Source: Sporobolomyces roseus (lineage: Eukaryota; Basidiomycota; Microbotryomycetes; Sporidiobolales; Sporidiobolaceae). From it: a stretch of DNA of 64,000 nucleotides. Made by a program: the position numbers and the translations under genes. The notes beneath the pieces are model-generated. The model saw only the letters and a program-made list of their open reading frames with translations. It ran no database searches and was not told where the DNA came from. The stretch is taken from assembly GCA_016617785.1 (NCBI GenBank), contig JADILM010000001.1, positions 1-64,000 on the forward strand, given 5' to 3'. Shown piece by piece: positions 10,925 through 22,019 of this stretch (position 1 is its first letter; each line of letters starts with the position of its first letter).

Positions 10925-11700
10925 ACCTCCCTCCATTAAGCGCACTCGTTTTTCGCAACTTTTCACATTTTCGACCCTTTTCACTCCAACTATCATCTCC
11001 TACATCAATATAAAGAGCACTTTGTTGGTCAAACTCTTCAAGGCGGTCACGATGGTACAGAAACGACTGAACGATTCCCAAGAACAAGGCTCGCGTTCAC
11101 GATTTCGCAACGAACGAGATCTTGCGACGACTGATTTTTTCACTCACAGCGACTCGACAGACAGTCTGTCTAGCTCAACTTGACAAGCTCTCTTCGACGG
11201 TACCAGTCTCGTCCGCTCTAGATTTGAACGTTCCGCTGCAGACACTGGTTTCTACCGCTCAAACTTTCAGCTTTCCGTCGCTTTTCACTGACCAAGTTCT
11301 CCCTTTCAGAGCCGCTACTCTCTTTCCTTTTCACTTCAGACAAACAGTCACAACTAGAGAGCTACCCCACACCAGTTGAAAGACAGCATTCCCATTCTCT
11401 CTTTGCAAGGTTCTTTGACCTCTTCTCCTGCTTTCACTTTTCCTTCCTTTCACTCCCGACTTCCCTCCCTCCTCTAACAGCAAAGCCTCTTTGAGTACTC
11501 TGCAGAGCTGATCTATTTCTCAGGCTAGTTGGTGGCAGCTTCAGAAATGAACTTTTCCGCATTTTCAGCTGTTTCTCTACCTCTACCTCTCTCAGCCCTC
11601 TCATTCTATCCCTCAAACTTACCTAGCACATTCTCTTTCTCTCAGCTGGATCTCTTTCTTGCTCAAAGACAAAGAGAGGATTTGTAGATGATGATTGCAA
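10925..11700. repeat. Repeat module Y, copy C
   Basis: Third copy of the Y module, closer to copy A than to copy B in the RFRNERDLATTDFFTH stretch. Like the other copies it is followed by module S (4,130-4,500 in the B array, 11,750-12,120 here), which shows that whole multi-module blocks were duplicated. Confidence 0.75.
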
Positions 11701-11749
11701 GGAAAGACAGTGTAACCCTACTTTCACCTAACTCAACTCACTCCTACCT

Positions 11750-13260
11750 CTCTTACTTTTGAGTGATATATAGAGCAGAGTGGGAGAGTGGTTGAAGGGA
11801 AAATGAGGGAGGTGAAGATGCCCTGAATTGTCGGAAAATTGCGAGAAGTCGGAAAAGTTCGAGAGTGAAATGTGCAAGTTGATCAGTCCAAGCAGCACTG
11901 TCTGGTGTAGGAGAGCATAAAATTTGAGTCTGGTTGTAGAGAGTGAAGTAGGACCACACAGGAGAGAGATATGAAAGATCTTGACCGCAGAAATTGTAGT
12001 TTGAACTCGCTCAGTTTCTACTCGTTTCCGTTCGTTCCTTCAGTGCTCGGATTCGTTGAATGTTCAGATTCGATTGCGTAAGGTGAGATTCGAAAAGAGC
12101 GAGGTCGAGGGAAGAGTTCTCCTGCAAGATTTGGTTGAATGGCGGAAAAGCTGCCGAGAGGTCGAAGGGAAAGAGATCGTGAGGTAGCGTAGATAGTTAT
12201 GAGTCGAGTACGATGGAAGGGAGAGAGGGCGGAGAGTTGCAGGAATGCATAGAGTGATCGTTCTGACATTTGATTCCCTTTTCCTCCGTTACTCAGCCAG
12301 TTCAACCTTGTTCTCGTTCGTTCCTTTGTCGATTATATGTTGGTGGTGAAGATGCGAGAGAGCATACTTTGCAGGAGAGAAGGAGGTGGCGTCACGACGC
12401 GTTGGGCGGAATTGGGTCAAGATGGAGTAAGATGGGCTACAATGTTCACTCATTCAAGTCAGCCGGGTTCAAATAGAATATGAGAATATGTGTGAGAGAG
12501 AAAAGAGAGGTGGAAAACTCACAGGAGCAAGTAAGGTCGATCTCCTACAACAGTCTCGGATTCATTCTGTTTCCCTCTCCCGCTCCTACAGTTTGAACTG
12601 GCCATCATCCGCTCCTTCACCAATCATATCCTTCTCTGTTGTTGTTTCGCTAGTGCTGATTTGAGAGGAGAAGGAAAGAAGTTTGCGAGTGAAGATGAAT
12701 GAAGTCGGTGAAGGTCGAGGAGTGAAACGAGCTAGACGGTCCACTCGTTCTGGTCAGAGAGATAGAGGGGTAAATAAGAGTGTAGGAGAGTAAGGGGAAG
12801 AGGGGGAAGCTTCCGGGACTGGACAGCGTGAACATTTCTCACTCATTCCCAAACATTCCCTTTTCCCGAAATACTCGCCGAGGTCCAACGCGTTTCGATA
12901 AACTCTTGCGCCATTCGTATTCGCTTCTCGTCATCACCCGGGAATGTTGATTCGAGAGGAGAACGGACGAGGTGAAGTGAACGGTGATTCTGCGAAATTT
13001 GGTGAAGTCGGAGGAAATCGTGGTGAGATTGAGTGAGACAGTCGATGAAAGCGATGGGCGGAGTGTGAGAGTAGTTGAAGAGTGAGTGAGAGCGAGGAGA
13101 AAGGAAAGGGAGAACTCAGTGATGCGACTAGAGTAGACTGTGTACTTATGGCAATCAACTTGCGTTTCCTTCTCCCTAACCCTGAGTTCCTACCCGTTTC
13201 GATTCGCTCTTGACCCATTCGCTTTCTCCTCTTTCAGTGATCTGAGGATACTGATCTGAT
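11750..13260. repeat. Repeat modules S and W, second array copy
   Basis: Parallels 4,130-5,640. It consists of module S at about 11,750-12,120, then W units. Minus-strand donor elements are kept at about 12,516-12,525 (AACTCACAGG). In the last unit, near 13,110, the element reads AACTCAGTG, so that donor is lost. No complete gene is seen. Confidence 0.65.
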
Positions 13261-13762
13261 GAGGGAATGGAAGGGATGAAGGAAGATGTTGTCGAGGGAA
13301 GGACGAGAATTGAGGAATTGTTGTCCAACTCTTCAGCCTGTACCCTTCTCGCTACATCTCTTGCCCATTCTGACTGCCCTCTGATAAGTCTGTGGCATCT
13401 GGAGGTTCGTATTCAGGTGGAGGGGAAGTTGAGATTGATCAGAAGAGATCGATTCGAGAGTAGTCCGGAGCAAGCTAGAGAGTCGACCGAGCAGCTGAAG
13501 ATCGAATTGAGGGTCTTGGGAATACTGTAGTAGCTCCAGCAGAGTTGGAAGTGAAGTGAAGGAAAGCAAGAGGCGATTCGAAATTCGCTCCACCAAGAGC
13601 TGCTTCCTACACTTCAACACCTCGCTCTGGACTCGCTCTTACGATCTCAATAGTACAGTACATAACTCAAGAATAGTCTGGGCTAGCTACAAGTACGCTG
13701 ATGTTAGCCCTCGTTCTTCCTCTCCTCGGTTTCTTCCGAAACTTCCGAAGCTGACTCAATCG
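13261..13762. other. Right edge of the repeat array
   Basis: No repeat of this stretch is obvious elsewhere in the window. An open minus-strand frame (13,620-13,333, about 95 codons) is present, but it starts with a non-ATG codon and resembles nothing I know. It may hold the promoter or 5' exons of the plus-strand gene that follows. Confidence 0.4.
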
Positions 13763-14965
13763 ATGACACCTCTCTTAGACTCGTTGCTGCCTGCTCAGAA
13801 CGTATTTGAAGCTATTCGGCTCTGCTTGTGTGGCTCTACAAATTCACAACGGCTGCTTATGACGGAAAGTGAACAACGGACAATTGCTGGATTTGAGCGT
13901 CGGGGACGGATTCTGCTGCTTTGTAGGGTGGTTCAAGGGGATGATATCGATGATGAGATGAGATCAGAGCTAGGAGAATACAGTCGAGTGCGTTTTCACT
14001 CACTTTCGCAAATCTGTTTCGAAAACCTCTTCGCTAATTCCGCTCGCACTGATGACAGTCCGCAAGCCAACTCAGCAAGAGCGTCCTCGCTTTCTCCTTC
14101 TGATGCACGCTCTCCGATTCCGCTGCGTCAAGCTACTCCCGAGCACATCCTCCTCAACTTCTCGATTTCTCGATTCAGCTTTTTTGCTTCTCACCGCTTC
14201 TCTCCACTCTTCCGCTCGTACTGACCCACTTACTTTCAGTACGCAAGTCTCAACGTCGCTCGCTCGAGAGGACTCTACTTTCATCGACCCCCTCAAACCG
14301 GCAAGAGACAGCTCGTCAATCCTTCGTCTCTTACCCCTTCTCCTCTTTCCTTCCTCCCCTTCACTCCGTGCACCTCCACACTCCCACAAAGGTCCAGCAT
14401 GCAATCTTTCCAACGTCAAGAATGGCAGAGAGAGCTGAACGAGCTAGTCTTGAGTATCGTGCGTGCGAGTGATCGTTTCGAATCATGGAGACAAGGGATG
14501 CTTCAGACATTTGGAGTAGGATACTTGGGACATCCACCTGAGCTTAACGAGGTCATCAGGGATCAGGAAGACTTTGAAGCGGTCAAAACAAAGTTGAGGG
14601 AATTGCTTACGAGGTTGACGAATCCTCAAACTGTCAGTCTTCCTTTCCCTTTCTCCTATTACCCCTCATCTTTCTTGTACTGATGAGTTGAGCATTACCT
14701 GTAGATCTCTTCAACCTATCTCCCTCAGAACACCTCAAGTAGCGGATCCCAAAGTCGATCCGTAGAACACCTCGGACCTCTGCCCTCGAGTCATTTACCT
14801 TCGAGGTATCAAGCGAGAACGATTGCACATGACTTGCCGTCACAGCAAAGAGCTCGTCACGAAGCATCAATGGAATCGCCCATCTCCACTCTCGACGATT
14901 TCCATGTTCAATCTTCCCTCGCTCACCATCTCTCCCATCAACAACGATTGATCTATCAGATGTAG
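13763..14965 (+). CDS. Orphan protein, about 292 aa (tentative model)
   Basis: I do not recognise this protein. The 3' part is well supported: an open exon up to 14,632, a 72-nt intron 14,633-14,704 (GTCAGT donor, TGTAG acceptor) joined in phase, and a stop at 14,963-14,965. The 5' part is less sure. An exon from ATG 13,763 to 13,987 (it contains LLDSLLPAQNVFEAI) joins in phase through a 252-nt intron with GTGCGT donor to 14,240, just after a CTGAC branch site and a TTTCAG acceptor. The alternative is a shorter 164-aa protein starting at ATG 14,399. The middle is polar and probably helical (RELNELVLSIVRASDRFESW) and the C-terminus is rich in Ser, Gln and His. It is the first non-repeat gene next to the repeat array. 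Confidence 0.45.
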
Positions 14966-15298
14966 GCTGAGTGAGGTAGAGGGCAACGGAAGAAGCATGG
15001 TGGGAGAAGCAGAAGGAATTGCACGTTTCGCTCGTTAGGGATTCTTTGCAACTTTTTTGTTACGCTCTTTACCGCTACTTCCTGGTTGCGTCTTCTCGCG
15101 CTGTTGTAAATATGCGGAAACTCTCACTCAATATTTTCTGAAAGTGTACTGAACGAAGAAGCGAGTCACTGGAAGAATTCGCAAGCGAGAGAGAGAAAAA
15201 AGTTGCGAGATTGCGATAGATACAAAGTAGTTTGTACAAAGCGAGAACGATAAATCCAACGATAGAGTCTATTTCACCTCTCCCTATGATCAGTAATC
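14966..15298. other. Convergent intergenic spacer
   Basis: Between the 3' ends of the orphan plus-strand gene and the minus-strand MARVEL-like gene. I see only short T-rich and purine tracts and nothing gene-like. Confidence 0.6.
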
Positions 15299-17073
15299 CT
15301 GTCTCCTTCCCCCTCCGAGTTCCATCGACTGTAAACAAGAAGACAAATCTATCAGTTCCCTCGCAAAGAAGAAAGATAGTCAAAAGATCATCTGCGCACC
15401 TTCTTGATCGCATCATAAGGATCCACCACCTCTCCCCTCGACCCTCCATATTCCGCTGCTGAATCCTCAAACGGATCTCTAGCGGCCAAATTAGTTCCCG
15501 TCGAATTATGATGATAAGTTCCATAACCTCCATCAAAAGGTCTCTCTCCCTCTACACTCGTGTAATCATGACTTGGTCTGTATTGAGTAGTCGAAGGAGG
15601 ATTGAACGGATCTGAAGAATGGGCGAAAGATTCTTCTTCGGGTTCGAAATCTTCGTGAGAAGTTGGGAAGGAAGAGCCGGGTGGAATGAAGGAGGTTGAT
15701 TGAGGGGAGCGGCGGACTCGAGTGAAGGTGATGAGTGTGAGAGTGAGGGCTGATAGCCAAGCGACTGCGAGAGATGAACGAAAATTTGGTCAGTTTCGAA
15801 ACGACGAACAAATTCACCTTTTCCCCCTCGCTTTCTTCCCTACTTTCCTGTATTCAACCACGCACCCTCCCTGAAGTAACGAGAAAGAGTGAAGACGTAC
15901 TAGCATTCAACCAGAAGAAAGCAGCACCAGCTTTCTTATTCCTACAGAACCCTCCCAACGCATCTTGATATCCCTCCAAATCCGCATGAGCGTCTTTACT
16001 AGGATCTTTACACCCTCCTACATTTGCTGAGACTGTCGCCACAATACTGTGCGGGCGATCCGAAGACTCACATCGGCTTCGAGAATGAAGGAAGTAAGAA
16101 AGAGATTCGAACGCACGCCATCAAGATCATACAGAATGCTTGGAAAGCGTTGACAATAGCAGCTACTCGAATCTGTCTCATGACTCGATCGAGAGAACGA
16201 AGGAACTTGAGCTTGTCAGCTGCGAGAGCCGTAGCGACTGCGAAAATCGATTCACTCGACTCAGCCTAACTTCAGGTTAAACGGATTCGAAGAGAAGTCG
16301 ACTCACGCAGTAATCCACCGTGTAGGAGAGCTTCGATATTGAAGAAGAGACTCAATCCGACAAGAAACGAGATTCCGACTTTCCATCTTGATTGAAAAGC
16401 GGTGAGAGCGATGTAGATGCAGAGATTGATGAATGGCTGTGTGACCCTTACCCGATTCAGCTACGCTATCACGATGAGAAACTGAATCGACAGCAAAGAC
16501 GCACGAAGAAAGTTTGAAGAGCTCGAATCGAAATCGACAACATTGAAGTTCCATCCTGTACGACTCCAACCTATTCTTAGCACTCGACCCACGGCTCAGA
16601 TACAGTCGAGACGTACCTCGTCATCCCACAAACTCCCTCTTCCGCCTTTCGCCGCTCCAAACATTCTCGTTCCTCCATGTCCTCCTTGCGAATCCGGACC
16701 CGAATGAACCGTCCCATCTTGTTTCCCCTCGATTCCGGCGACTGACGAGAAGGAATGAGAGGTCGGTAGGGAGGAAGAGACTTTCTCAGAGAGGGAAGAG
16801 AAACCTGCGGAAGGGAAGATAGGAGAAGTGGGTTTGCAAAGAGAGGGGAGAAAGTCAGCAAACGATCCCAAAGACAGTCGAGACTGAATCTCTAGCTCGT
16901 ATTGATCCTCTATAGAGTACTCCCATACTGCTTACAGCTTCATGTGAGCTGAACTTGAGCCCTCAACGCTTAGATCTCTCCCTTTTCATTCCAGCTCTTC
17001 CCTCCTCTCGAGAGACATTACAGCACTCTTGGATGAATTTAAACATACCAGGTACTTTATCTAGCATCCCCAT
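15299..17073 (-). CDS. Four-TM MARVEL-like membrane protein, 400 aa
   Basis: Exons (minus strand): 17073-17049, 16927-16617, 16570-16505, 16436-16307, 16237-16117, 16046-15901, 15764-15400, 15337-15299; all phases join. The cytosolic N-terminus (about 110 aa) begins MGMLDKVPVWEYSIEDQ and is Ser/Gly rich. Four hydrophobic segments follow: the first leads in with SISIRALQTFF, the second is VGISFLVGLSLFF, the third VNAFQAFCMILMA and the fourth WLNAIAWLSALTLTLI. A Cys-containing loop with acidic residues lies between the third and fourth. This layout, including the Arg-Ala-Leu-Gln start of TM1, fits MARVEL-type fungal proteins (Nce102/non-classical export or tetraspan families), which sit in the plasma membrane or in vesicles. 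The C-terminal tail of about 140 aa is acidic, Ser/Tyr-rich and cytosolic. The exact family and role are inference. The tiny first exon (25 nt) rests on phase continuity and a good ATG context. Confidence 0.75.
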
Positions 17074-17520
17074 TGTATCCTAGAAGAGTTGTAGCGAGTT
17101 CTTGGATGAAATTTGAGGCGGTGCTGAAAAGGAGCGAGAGAAGGGAGGAGGGAGCGTTCGGTCTGTCTAGAGGAATACGCTATTCAACGTGAGCTTGAAT
17201 AGAGATTGGATGATAGTCGTGTGAAGCAGAGTAGAAGTGAGAGTGAGAAGAAGAGAGAAGAAAGTTGAACGAAGAGAAGCGAGGGAGAAGGAAACCGCAT
17301 TTTCGCAGCGTTCTCGATGAACTCTCTCGATGATAGCAAAGAGAGACAACAATAGATGATAGCTGTACGAGTTACAACAAGAGAACTGAAAATACGACAA
17401 CGCGATGAATTCAGATTTTTCGCAACTTCTTTGCCCGACCTCGTTTCGTTCTCGTCGCCCCGATCAACCCCTTCTAGCTTCGTAGTCGTACATATAGAGA
17501 CGATGCGATTATCGAGAAGC
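17074..17520. other. Spacer between two co-directional minus-strand genes
   Basis: Holds the 5' flank of the MARVEL-like gene and the 3' flank of the SDR gene. Nothing else is recognised. Confidence 0.6.
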
Positions 17521-19015
17521 TCAAGCGGTCAACCCACCTGGAAAAGAAGAGCGAAAGGAATCAGTTCAGAGTTTCGTAACGAGCGAAACCGGAACAAGTC
17601 GAGCGAGAAGTGGATAGTCTCGAAACGAGAAGCATCGAAGTGAAGAGAAGGTAGCTCACCGTCGACAGGAATGACCGCGCCCTGTGATTGGGAAACCGAT
17701 CGATCAGTTCCGTCGTTTCGTCAAAGCTAATCGAACGAAATCCCTCAAACTCACCGTCACGAATCCACTCTTCGTCCCATCTAGCAGGAAACCGACGACA
17801 CTCGCAACCTCCTCTGGTCTCCCCAACCTCTTCATCGGTACTTTCTCCACCAAATCATCGAGAGAATTGTCCTCTTGTTCTGATCCGGCGAAATGAGAGT
17901 GAAGTAATGGCGTATCAATCGGACCTGTTCAGCCCGAGACCACCATCAGTTCTGATGCAAGAGGAGATGACAGGAGAAGGGCGACGAACCTGGAGCTACG
18001 ACGTTGACTCTGATTCGAGAGGGAGCGAATTCGAGTGCTAATGATCGAGATAAGCCTAGAATCGCATGTTTCGAAGCGCACTACATTCACGAGCCTCTCC
18101 CCAGTCAGAGCTGAGTGTGACTGAAGTGGAGAGAGAATGAACGTACGTATATTGAAGTATACTCGATACCCATCAAACTCGCATTACTTCCGATATTTCT
18201 GTACTCCTGGAAACTTTCATCAGCAATCAAGTCCCGCACAGCTGAGAGTGAAGCTTAGACGTACACGATTGAATACCCTCCTTCTGGTGGATCCACTTGA
18301 TCGTTCTCCAAATCTTTCTTTGCGGCAATTCCAAAATGTTTACAGAATGCCCAAGTCCCCTTCAAATTCGTATCCATCGTTGTATCAAAGTAGGCTTGAT
18401 CTATTGATGAACTTTCTCGAGGTGGTAGATTGACACCTAACGTAGCGAATCAACGAAAATCAGCGAAACCACTCCTCGCAACTGTCGGGAAAAAGCAGAA
18501 GAGAGCCTCACCCGCGCAGTTGACCAAACCATCTAATCGTTTGTAACTCTTCTTGAACGTTCTCACCAATTTCCCAACTGCATTCTCATCTATTCTCACT
18601 CTCCCTCCTCAGCAAATCAGCCAACAACTCTCTCCTCTCTCAGCTCGCCCCAAAAGAGGAATGAAAGCTCACCAGTACAATCCAAAGCAGCGAAAACCAT
18701 ATCATTCTTCAAACCCCTCTCTTTGATCTCTCCACAAAGTTCCCTCCCTCCCTTCGCATCCAAATCAGTCAACGCCAATCTCACTCCTTGTTCCGCGAGA
18801 TAAAGCGCTACTGCTCTTCCTATCCCACTTGCGCAACCACTGTACACTTCAGGAGTTAGTAGAAGTTAGGGGAGGGAGGACAGGAAGTTAAAAAAAAGGT
18901 ACGTTACGATAATCGCTTTATCTTTCAAAGGAGAATCAATCGCTGTTGTTGGTTGAGGTATAGGTGCAGGAGCAGATCCTGGCCAAATGTGATCGAATGC
19001 GTTTAAAGCTGACAT
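17521..19015 (-). CDS. Classical short-chain dehydrogenase/reductase, 293 aa
   Basis: Exons (minus strand): 19015-18903, 18839-18673, 18589-18512, 18436-18265, 18198-18147, 18080-17990, 17924-17755, 17681-17660, 17537-17521. This is a complete Rossmann-fold SDR. The NAD(P)-binding motif TGCASGIG is at residues 38-45. An Asp ends the second strand (LTDLD), which is more typical of NAD(H) use. NCAG follows the fourth strand, the catalytic Ser is Ser181, and the YCASK motif is Tyr194/Lys198, 13 residues after the Ser as usual. The C-terminus has PGPIDTPLL and ends in VDGGLTA. The family resembles FabG-type oxidoreductases; the substrate cannot be told from sequence. A 27-residue Pro-rich N-terminal extension precedes the fold. 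The penultimate exon is only 22 nt and the last 17 nt, yet both are needed for the C-terminal motif. The start of exon 3 was chosen to give DCTDENAVGK; an acceptor slightly upstream is possible. Confidence 0.93.
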
Positions 19016-19994
19016 TGGAGTAGAGTGGGAGAGTGGAGCAAAAGGGAGAAAGAGAGAAAGGAAAGTTGAGAGATAAATACTTCACTTCAACTTGCTTTGG
19101 ATAGGATTTCGAGTGCTAGGCCGAAGCTTAGGATACTACTGATCAGATCGGGACTGGAGCGGACTCGATCCATGCCGTCTCCGCTATTCTCGGGGAGGTT
19201 TCTTGTCAATTTCGTTCATCTCCTCCTACTTCAGGCTCAAAGACCGTGGAATTGCTCTCGTTGATATAGAAAGGATAGCTAGGCGTGGTCCTCCTTCAGG
19301 TCTTGTACGAATCGATCGGATTTCATCGTCGTTTCGCTCGTTTCGCAATCCGATTCTCGCAAGCTGTTCGCCCCATTGTCCAACTGACTGATTCGTCTTC
19401 CCCATCATTCAGTGAAAGATGACTTTCGGTAGGCGTCTCTAGAGCTCGGAGCGATTCTAACGCTCGGATAGTACATGTTTCGAGGGCAGAGTTTCGTTGT
19501 TTCTCTTTTTCTTTTTGAACTCTCGATTTCTTCCTCGATTTCTTCCTCGGTTTCAACCTGAAGCTGAACCGTCTAGCTTGTTCGTCGGTACCCCCAGCCT
19601 TGCCTCTCGGTAGTTCCCAGATTAAAGCTGTCTTTGTCGTTTCGCAACTACTTCACCTCTTCGCATCTTCGTCTCGCATCTAGCTGCATTCGAATCTTGC
19701 TCTTTGCGGCTCGAGAGTCGTATGTAGAAATCCAGTCAACGGGCTCTACCATCGGCGGCTCGAGCTCGAGCTCGAGTGATCCTCGAATCGAGAGGATCTC
19801 TTTTGCGAAACTTCTGAAAATTCTCCCGTTTTTCTCACTTCTGTCACGCCTTCTAATTTCTGCTCAGCTTTCCTGGCAAGTCCTGACTGGTCTCGATGTA
19901 GACCGAACAAGCAGACAACCTTTCGAAATTGCAAGTCTCAACTTTCGAGTCTCCTGTCTCTCTCTCCTTCTTCGCTCCCTCTCCACTTTGAACG
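19016..19994. other. Divergent promoter region (SDR / kinase)
   Basis: 979 bp between divergent start codons. It contains a self-complementary CTCGAG/GAGCTC run near 19,757-19,776 and pyrimidine tracts before the kinase ATG. A plus-strand open frame here (19,634-20,065) overlaps the kinase's first exon in another frame and is not supported. Confidence 0.6.
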
Positions 19995-22019
19995 ATGACT
20001 TCCCTCCTAGCTCAAGCGCAAGATGTATTTTACGCCCTAATAGGCTCATGCTGCAAGACCGGTGAGTCTCTTTCCTCTCTCAAACCTTCCAAGGAACTAA
20101 CTCATCATCATGATCCGTTTCTCTCTTCTCTCCCTCTCACTACGAGTAGATGCTACCCTGAAATTGAATGGTAGAAGTTTCAAGATCCTCAAGCTACTAG
20201 GCGAAGGTGGTTTCTCCTACGTACGTTTCCCCATCTCCTTTCTCTTTTCCCACTTTCACTCATCCGCTTCAAAGAGAGAGTATAGGTCTATCTAGCGCAA
20301 GATCAAGAATCAAAGCGACTATTCGCACTCAAGAAGATCCGATGTCCTCTCGGTTCAGATTCAGTCAAGACTGCTCTGAAAGAAGTTGAAGGTACGGGTT
20401 CTCCCCCCTCTCCCTCTCAAGTAGGATTGAGTGAGCTGATCACTAGGAAGGAAGAGGAACAGCTTACAAGAGGTTTAGACATCCGAATATTATTAGGTGT
20501 TTGGATAGTTGCGTCGTGCAGGATAGGGAAAACGATGGGAAAATTATCTATGTACGTTCAGATCAGTCGCGTTCATCTACGCTCATTCCAGAGAGCCTGA
20601 AACAGCTTGTGACTCCATGTACAGCTCTTCCTCCCGTATTACAAGAACGCAACGTGAGTTCCCCCTTTCATTCTCTCTCCTCTCTTTCCTCCCTTCTCTC
20701 GTTTCGATCTGATTGCATTCCTCCCTTCAACCACAGAGTTCAACACATAATCTCATCTCACCTCGTCAACGGTACCCGTTATCCCGAATCTCAAATCCTC
20801 TCAATTTTCCACGGTACCTGTCTCGCACTCCGAGCGATGCATCAACACGTCTCTGGTCCCTCGGCTCTTCCCCATCCTTCGTCCACAAGCTCTTCTCAAC
20901 CCGCCTCGAAACCGATGAAAGCTTCGAAAGGTAAAGGTAAACAACCTGCTTATCCACCACAAGAATCCGATTTCTCGCTCGAAGACGAAGATGAAGATGA
21001 AGCGGAAGAAACTGTTGAAGGTCAAGCATTGATTGGTGGATTGGATGCCGAGAGGGAGAGATTGAGGGAAGATGAAGGAGTCGAAGGGATGGGAGATCAG
21101 GATGGTGCGGTTTTATTGGGAAGATTGGAATCGAGTGCGGCAAGTAAGAATGGGAGTGCGGCGGCGGGAGGAGAAGAGGGATTCAGTCCTTGGGCTCATA
21201 GGGATATCAAACCTGTAAGCTTCGTCACTTTCCATTCCTTCCCTCTCACATTCTTTTCCCCTTCGACTCGACAAAATCTCAAACTACTTCGCACTTTTCG
21301 CCTCTCACTCTCGTTTCACTCACCCACTCCTCTTATCACTCTTCTCAAATCGTTTCTCCCGCTCCCAACAATCTCCCTCCCTCTCGCTCAGAACTGACAA
21401 AATCACTCTTCGCTCTCAGGCGAATATAATGATCTCCGACGATGGAGTTACCCCGATCCTAATGGATTTCGGTTCTGCTCTCCCCGCTCGTATCCCGATT
21501 CCCGACCGTCGAACCGCTCTACTCCAGCAAGATCTAGCAGCCGAACATTGTTCCATGCCATTTCGAGCTCCCGAATTATTCGACGTGAGTATCCCCTTTT
21601 CCTCCCTTCCTTTTCCTCTCTCTCGCTCTCTCACTGACTTGCACTCGAGCATGAAACAGGTGAAAACTGGACAAGATTTGACTGAAGCAGTAGATATCTG
21701 GTCTCTAGGCTGTACGCTCTACTGCATGGCCTATTCCACCTCCCCTTTCGAAACGACTCAAGAATCTTCCCATGGAGGTTCAATCGCAATGGCAGTTTTG
21801 AACGGGAAATATAGTTTCCCAAACGAAGGGAGTTATTCAGAGGGGTTGAAAGAGATCGTGAGGGAATGTTTGAGGGTTAAACCGAATGAGAGACCTGGGA
21901 TTGATCAGGTGAAACTTTCTATTTCCTTTTTTTGAGGCAGGGAGCCAGAGCTGACAAAAGTCAAGGAGGAGAAACAGGTGATCAAGATGACGGAACAAGC
22001 TTTGGAGAGATTACAATAA
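19995..22019 (+). CDS. ENV7: Env7/STK16-like Ser/Thr protein kinase, 431 aa
   Basis: Exons: 19995-20061, 20150-20220, 20286-20391, 20463-20551, 20625-20653, 20737-21214, 21420-21584, 21660-21908, 21978-22019. The Gly-rich loop is GEGGFSYV (40-47) and the catalytic Lys is Lys62 in LFALKKIRC. HRDIKPANI starts at His275, with DFG at 296-298, and APELFD and DIWSLGC follow in the C-lobe. An N-terminal Cys pair (Cys19-Cys20, GSCCKTD) just before the kinase domain matches the palmitoylation site of STK16/Env7, which anchors that family to vacuolar or Golgi membranes. Yeast Env7 is a palmitoylated vacuolar kinase that limits vacuole fusion. Unusually, about 113 residues (roughly 159-272), Ser/Pro-rich and then strongly acidic, are inserted just before the HRD motif. 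Introns are numerous and short; exon 5 is 29 nt. Confidence 0.9.

Larger units (their letters stand above)
1..13260. repeat. Mosaic array of degenerate tandem and dispersed repeats
   Basis: The first 13 kb contains no intact gene that I can recognise and is built from modules that recur within the window. The stretch from about 2,736 to 5,640 is paralleled by about 9,940 to 13,260. The stretch 1 to about 1,400 is paralleled by 2,736 to 4,080 and 10,860 to 11,690. The block 5,641-6,966 is paralleled by 7,531-8,697. Identity ranges from roughly 75-80% to apparently 100%. Many modules keep a splice-donor-like GTGAGT or GTAAGT on the minus strand, and some keep a branch site and acceptor as well. 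Both strands have only short open frames. What I infer is repeated duplication of a spliced, minus-strand transcription unit followed by decay. A centromeric or subtelomeric repeat block is the main alternative, but I see no telomere repeat and no retrotransposon protein. Confidence 0.8.

Noticed and set aside
1..13260. Retrotransposon or DNA transposon as the source of the repeats
   Set aside because: No reverse transcriptase, integrase or transposase motifs, no LTR pair and no target-site duplications were seen; the modules look like duplicated spliced sequence instead.
19634..20065. Plus-strand open frame of about 140 codons upstream of the kinase
   Set aside because: It overlaps the kinase's first coding exon in another frame, is hydrophobic only through pyrimidine-rich codons and has no splice or family support.
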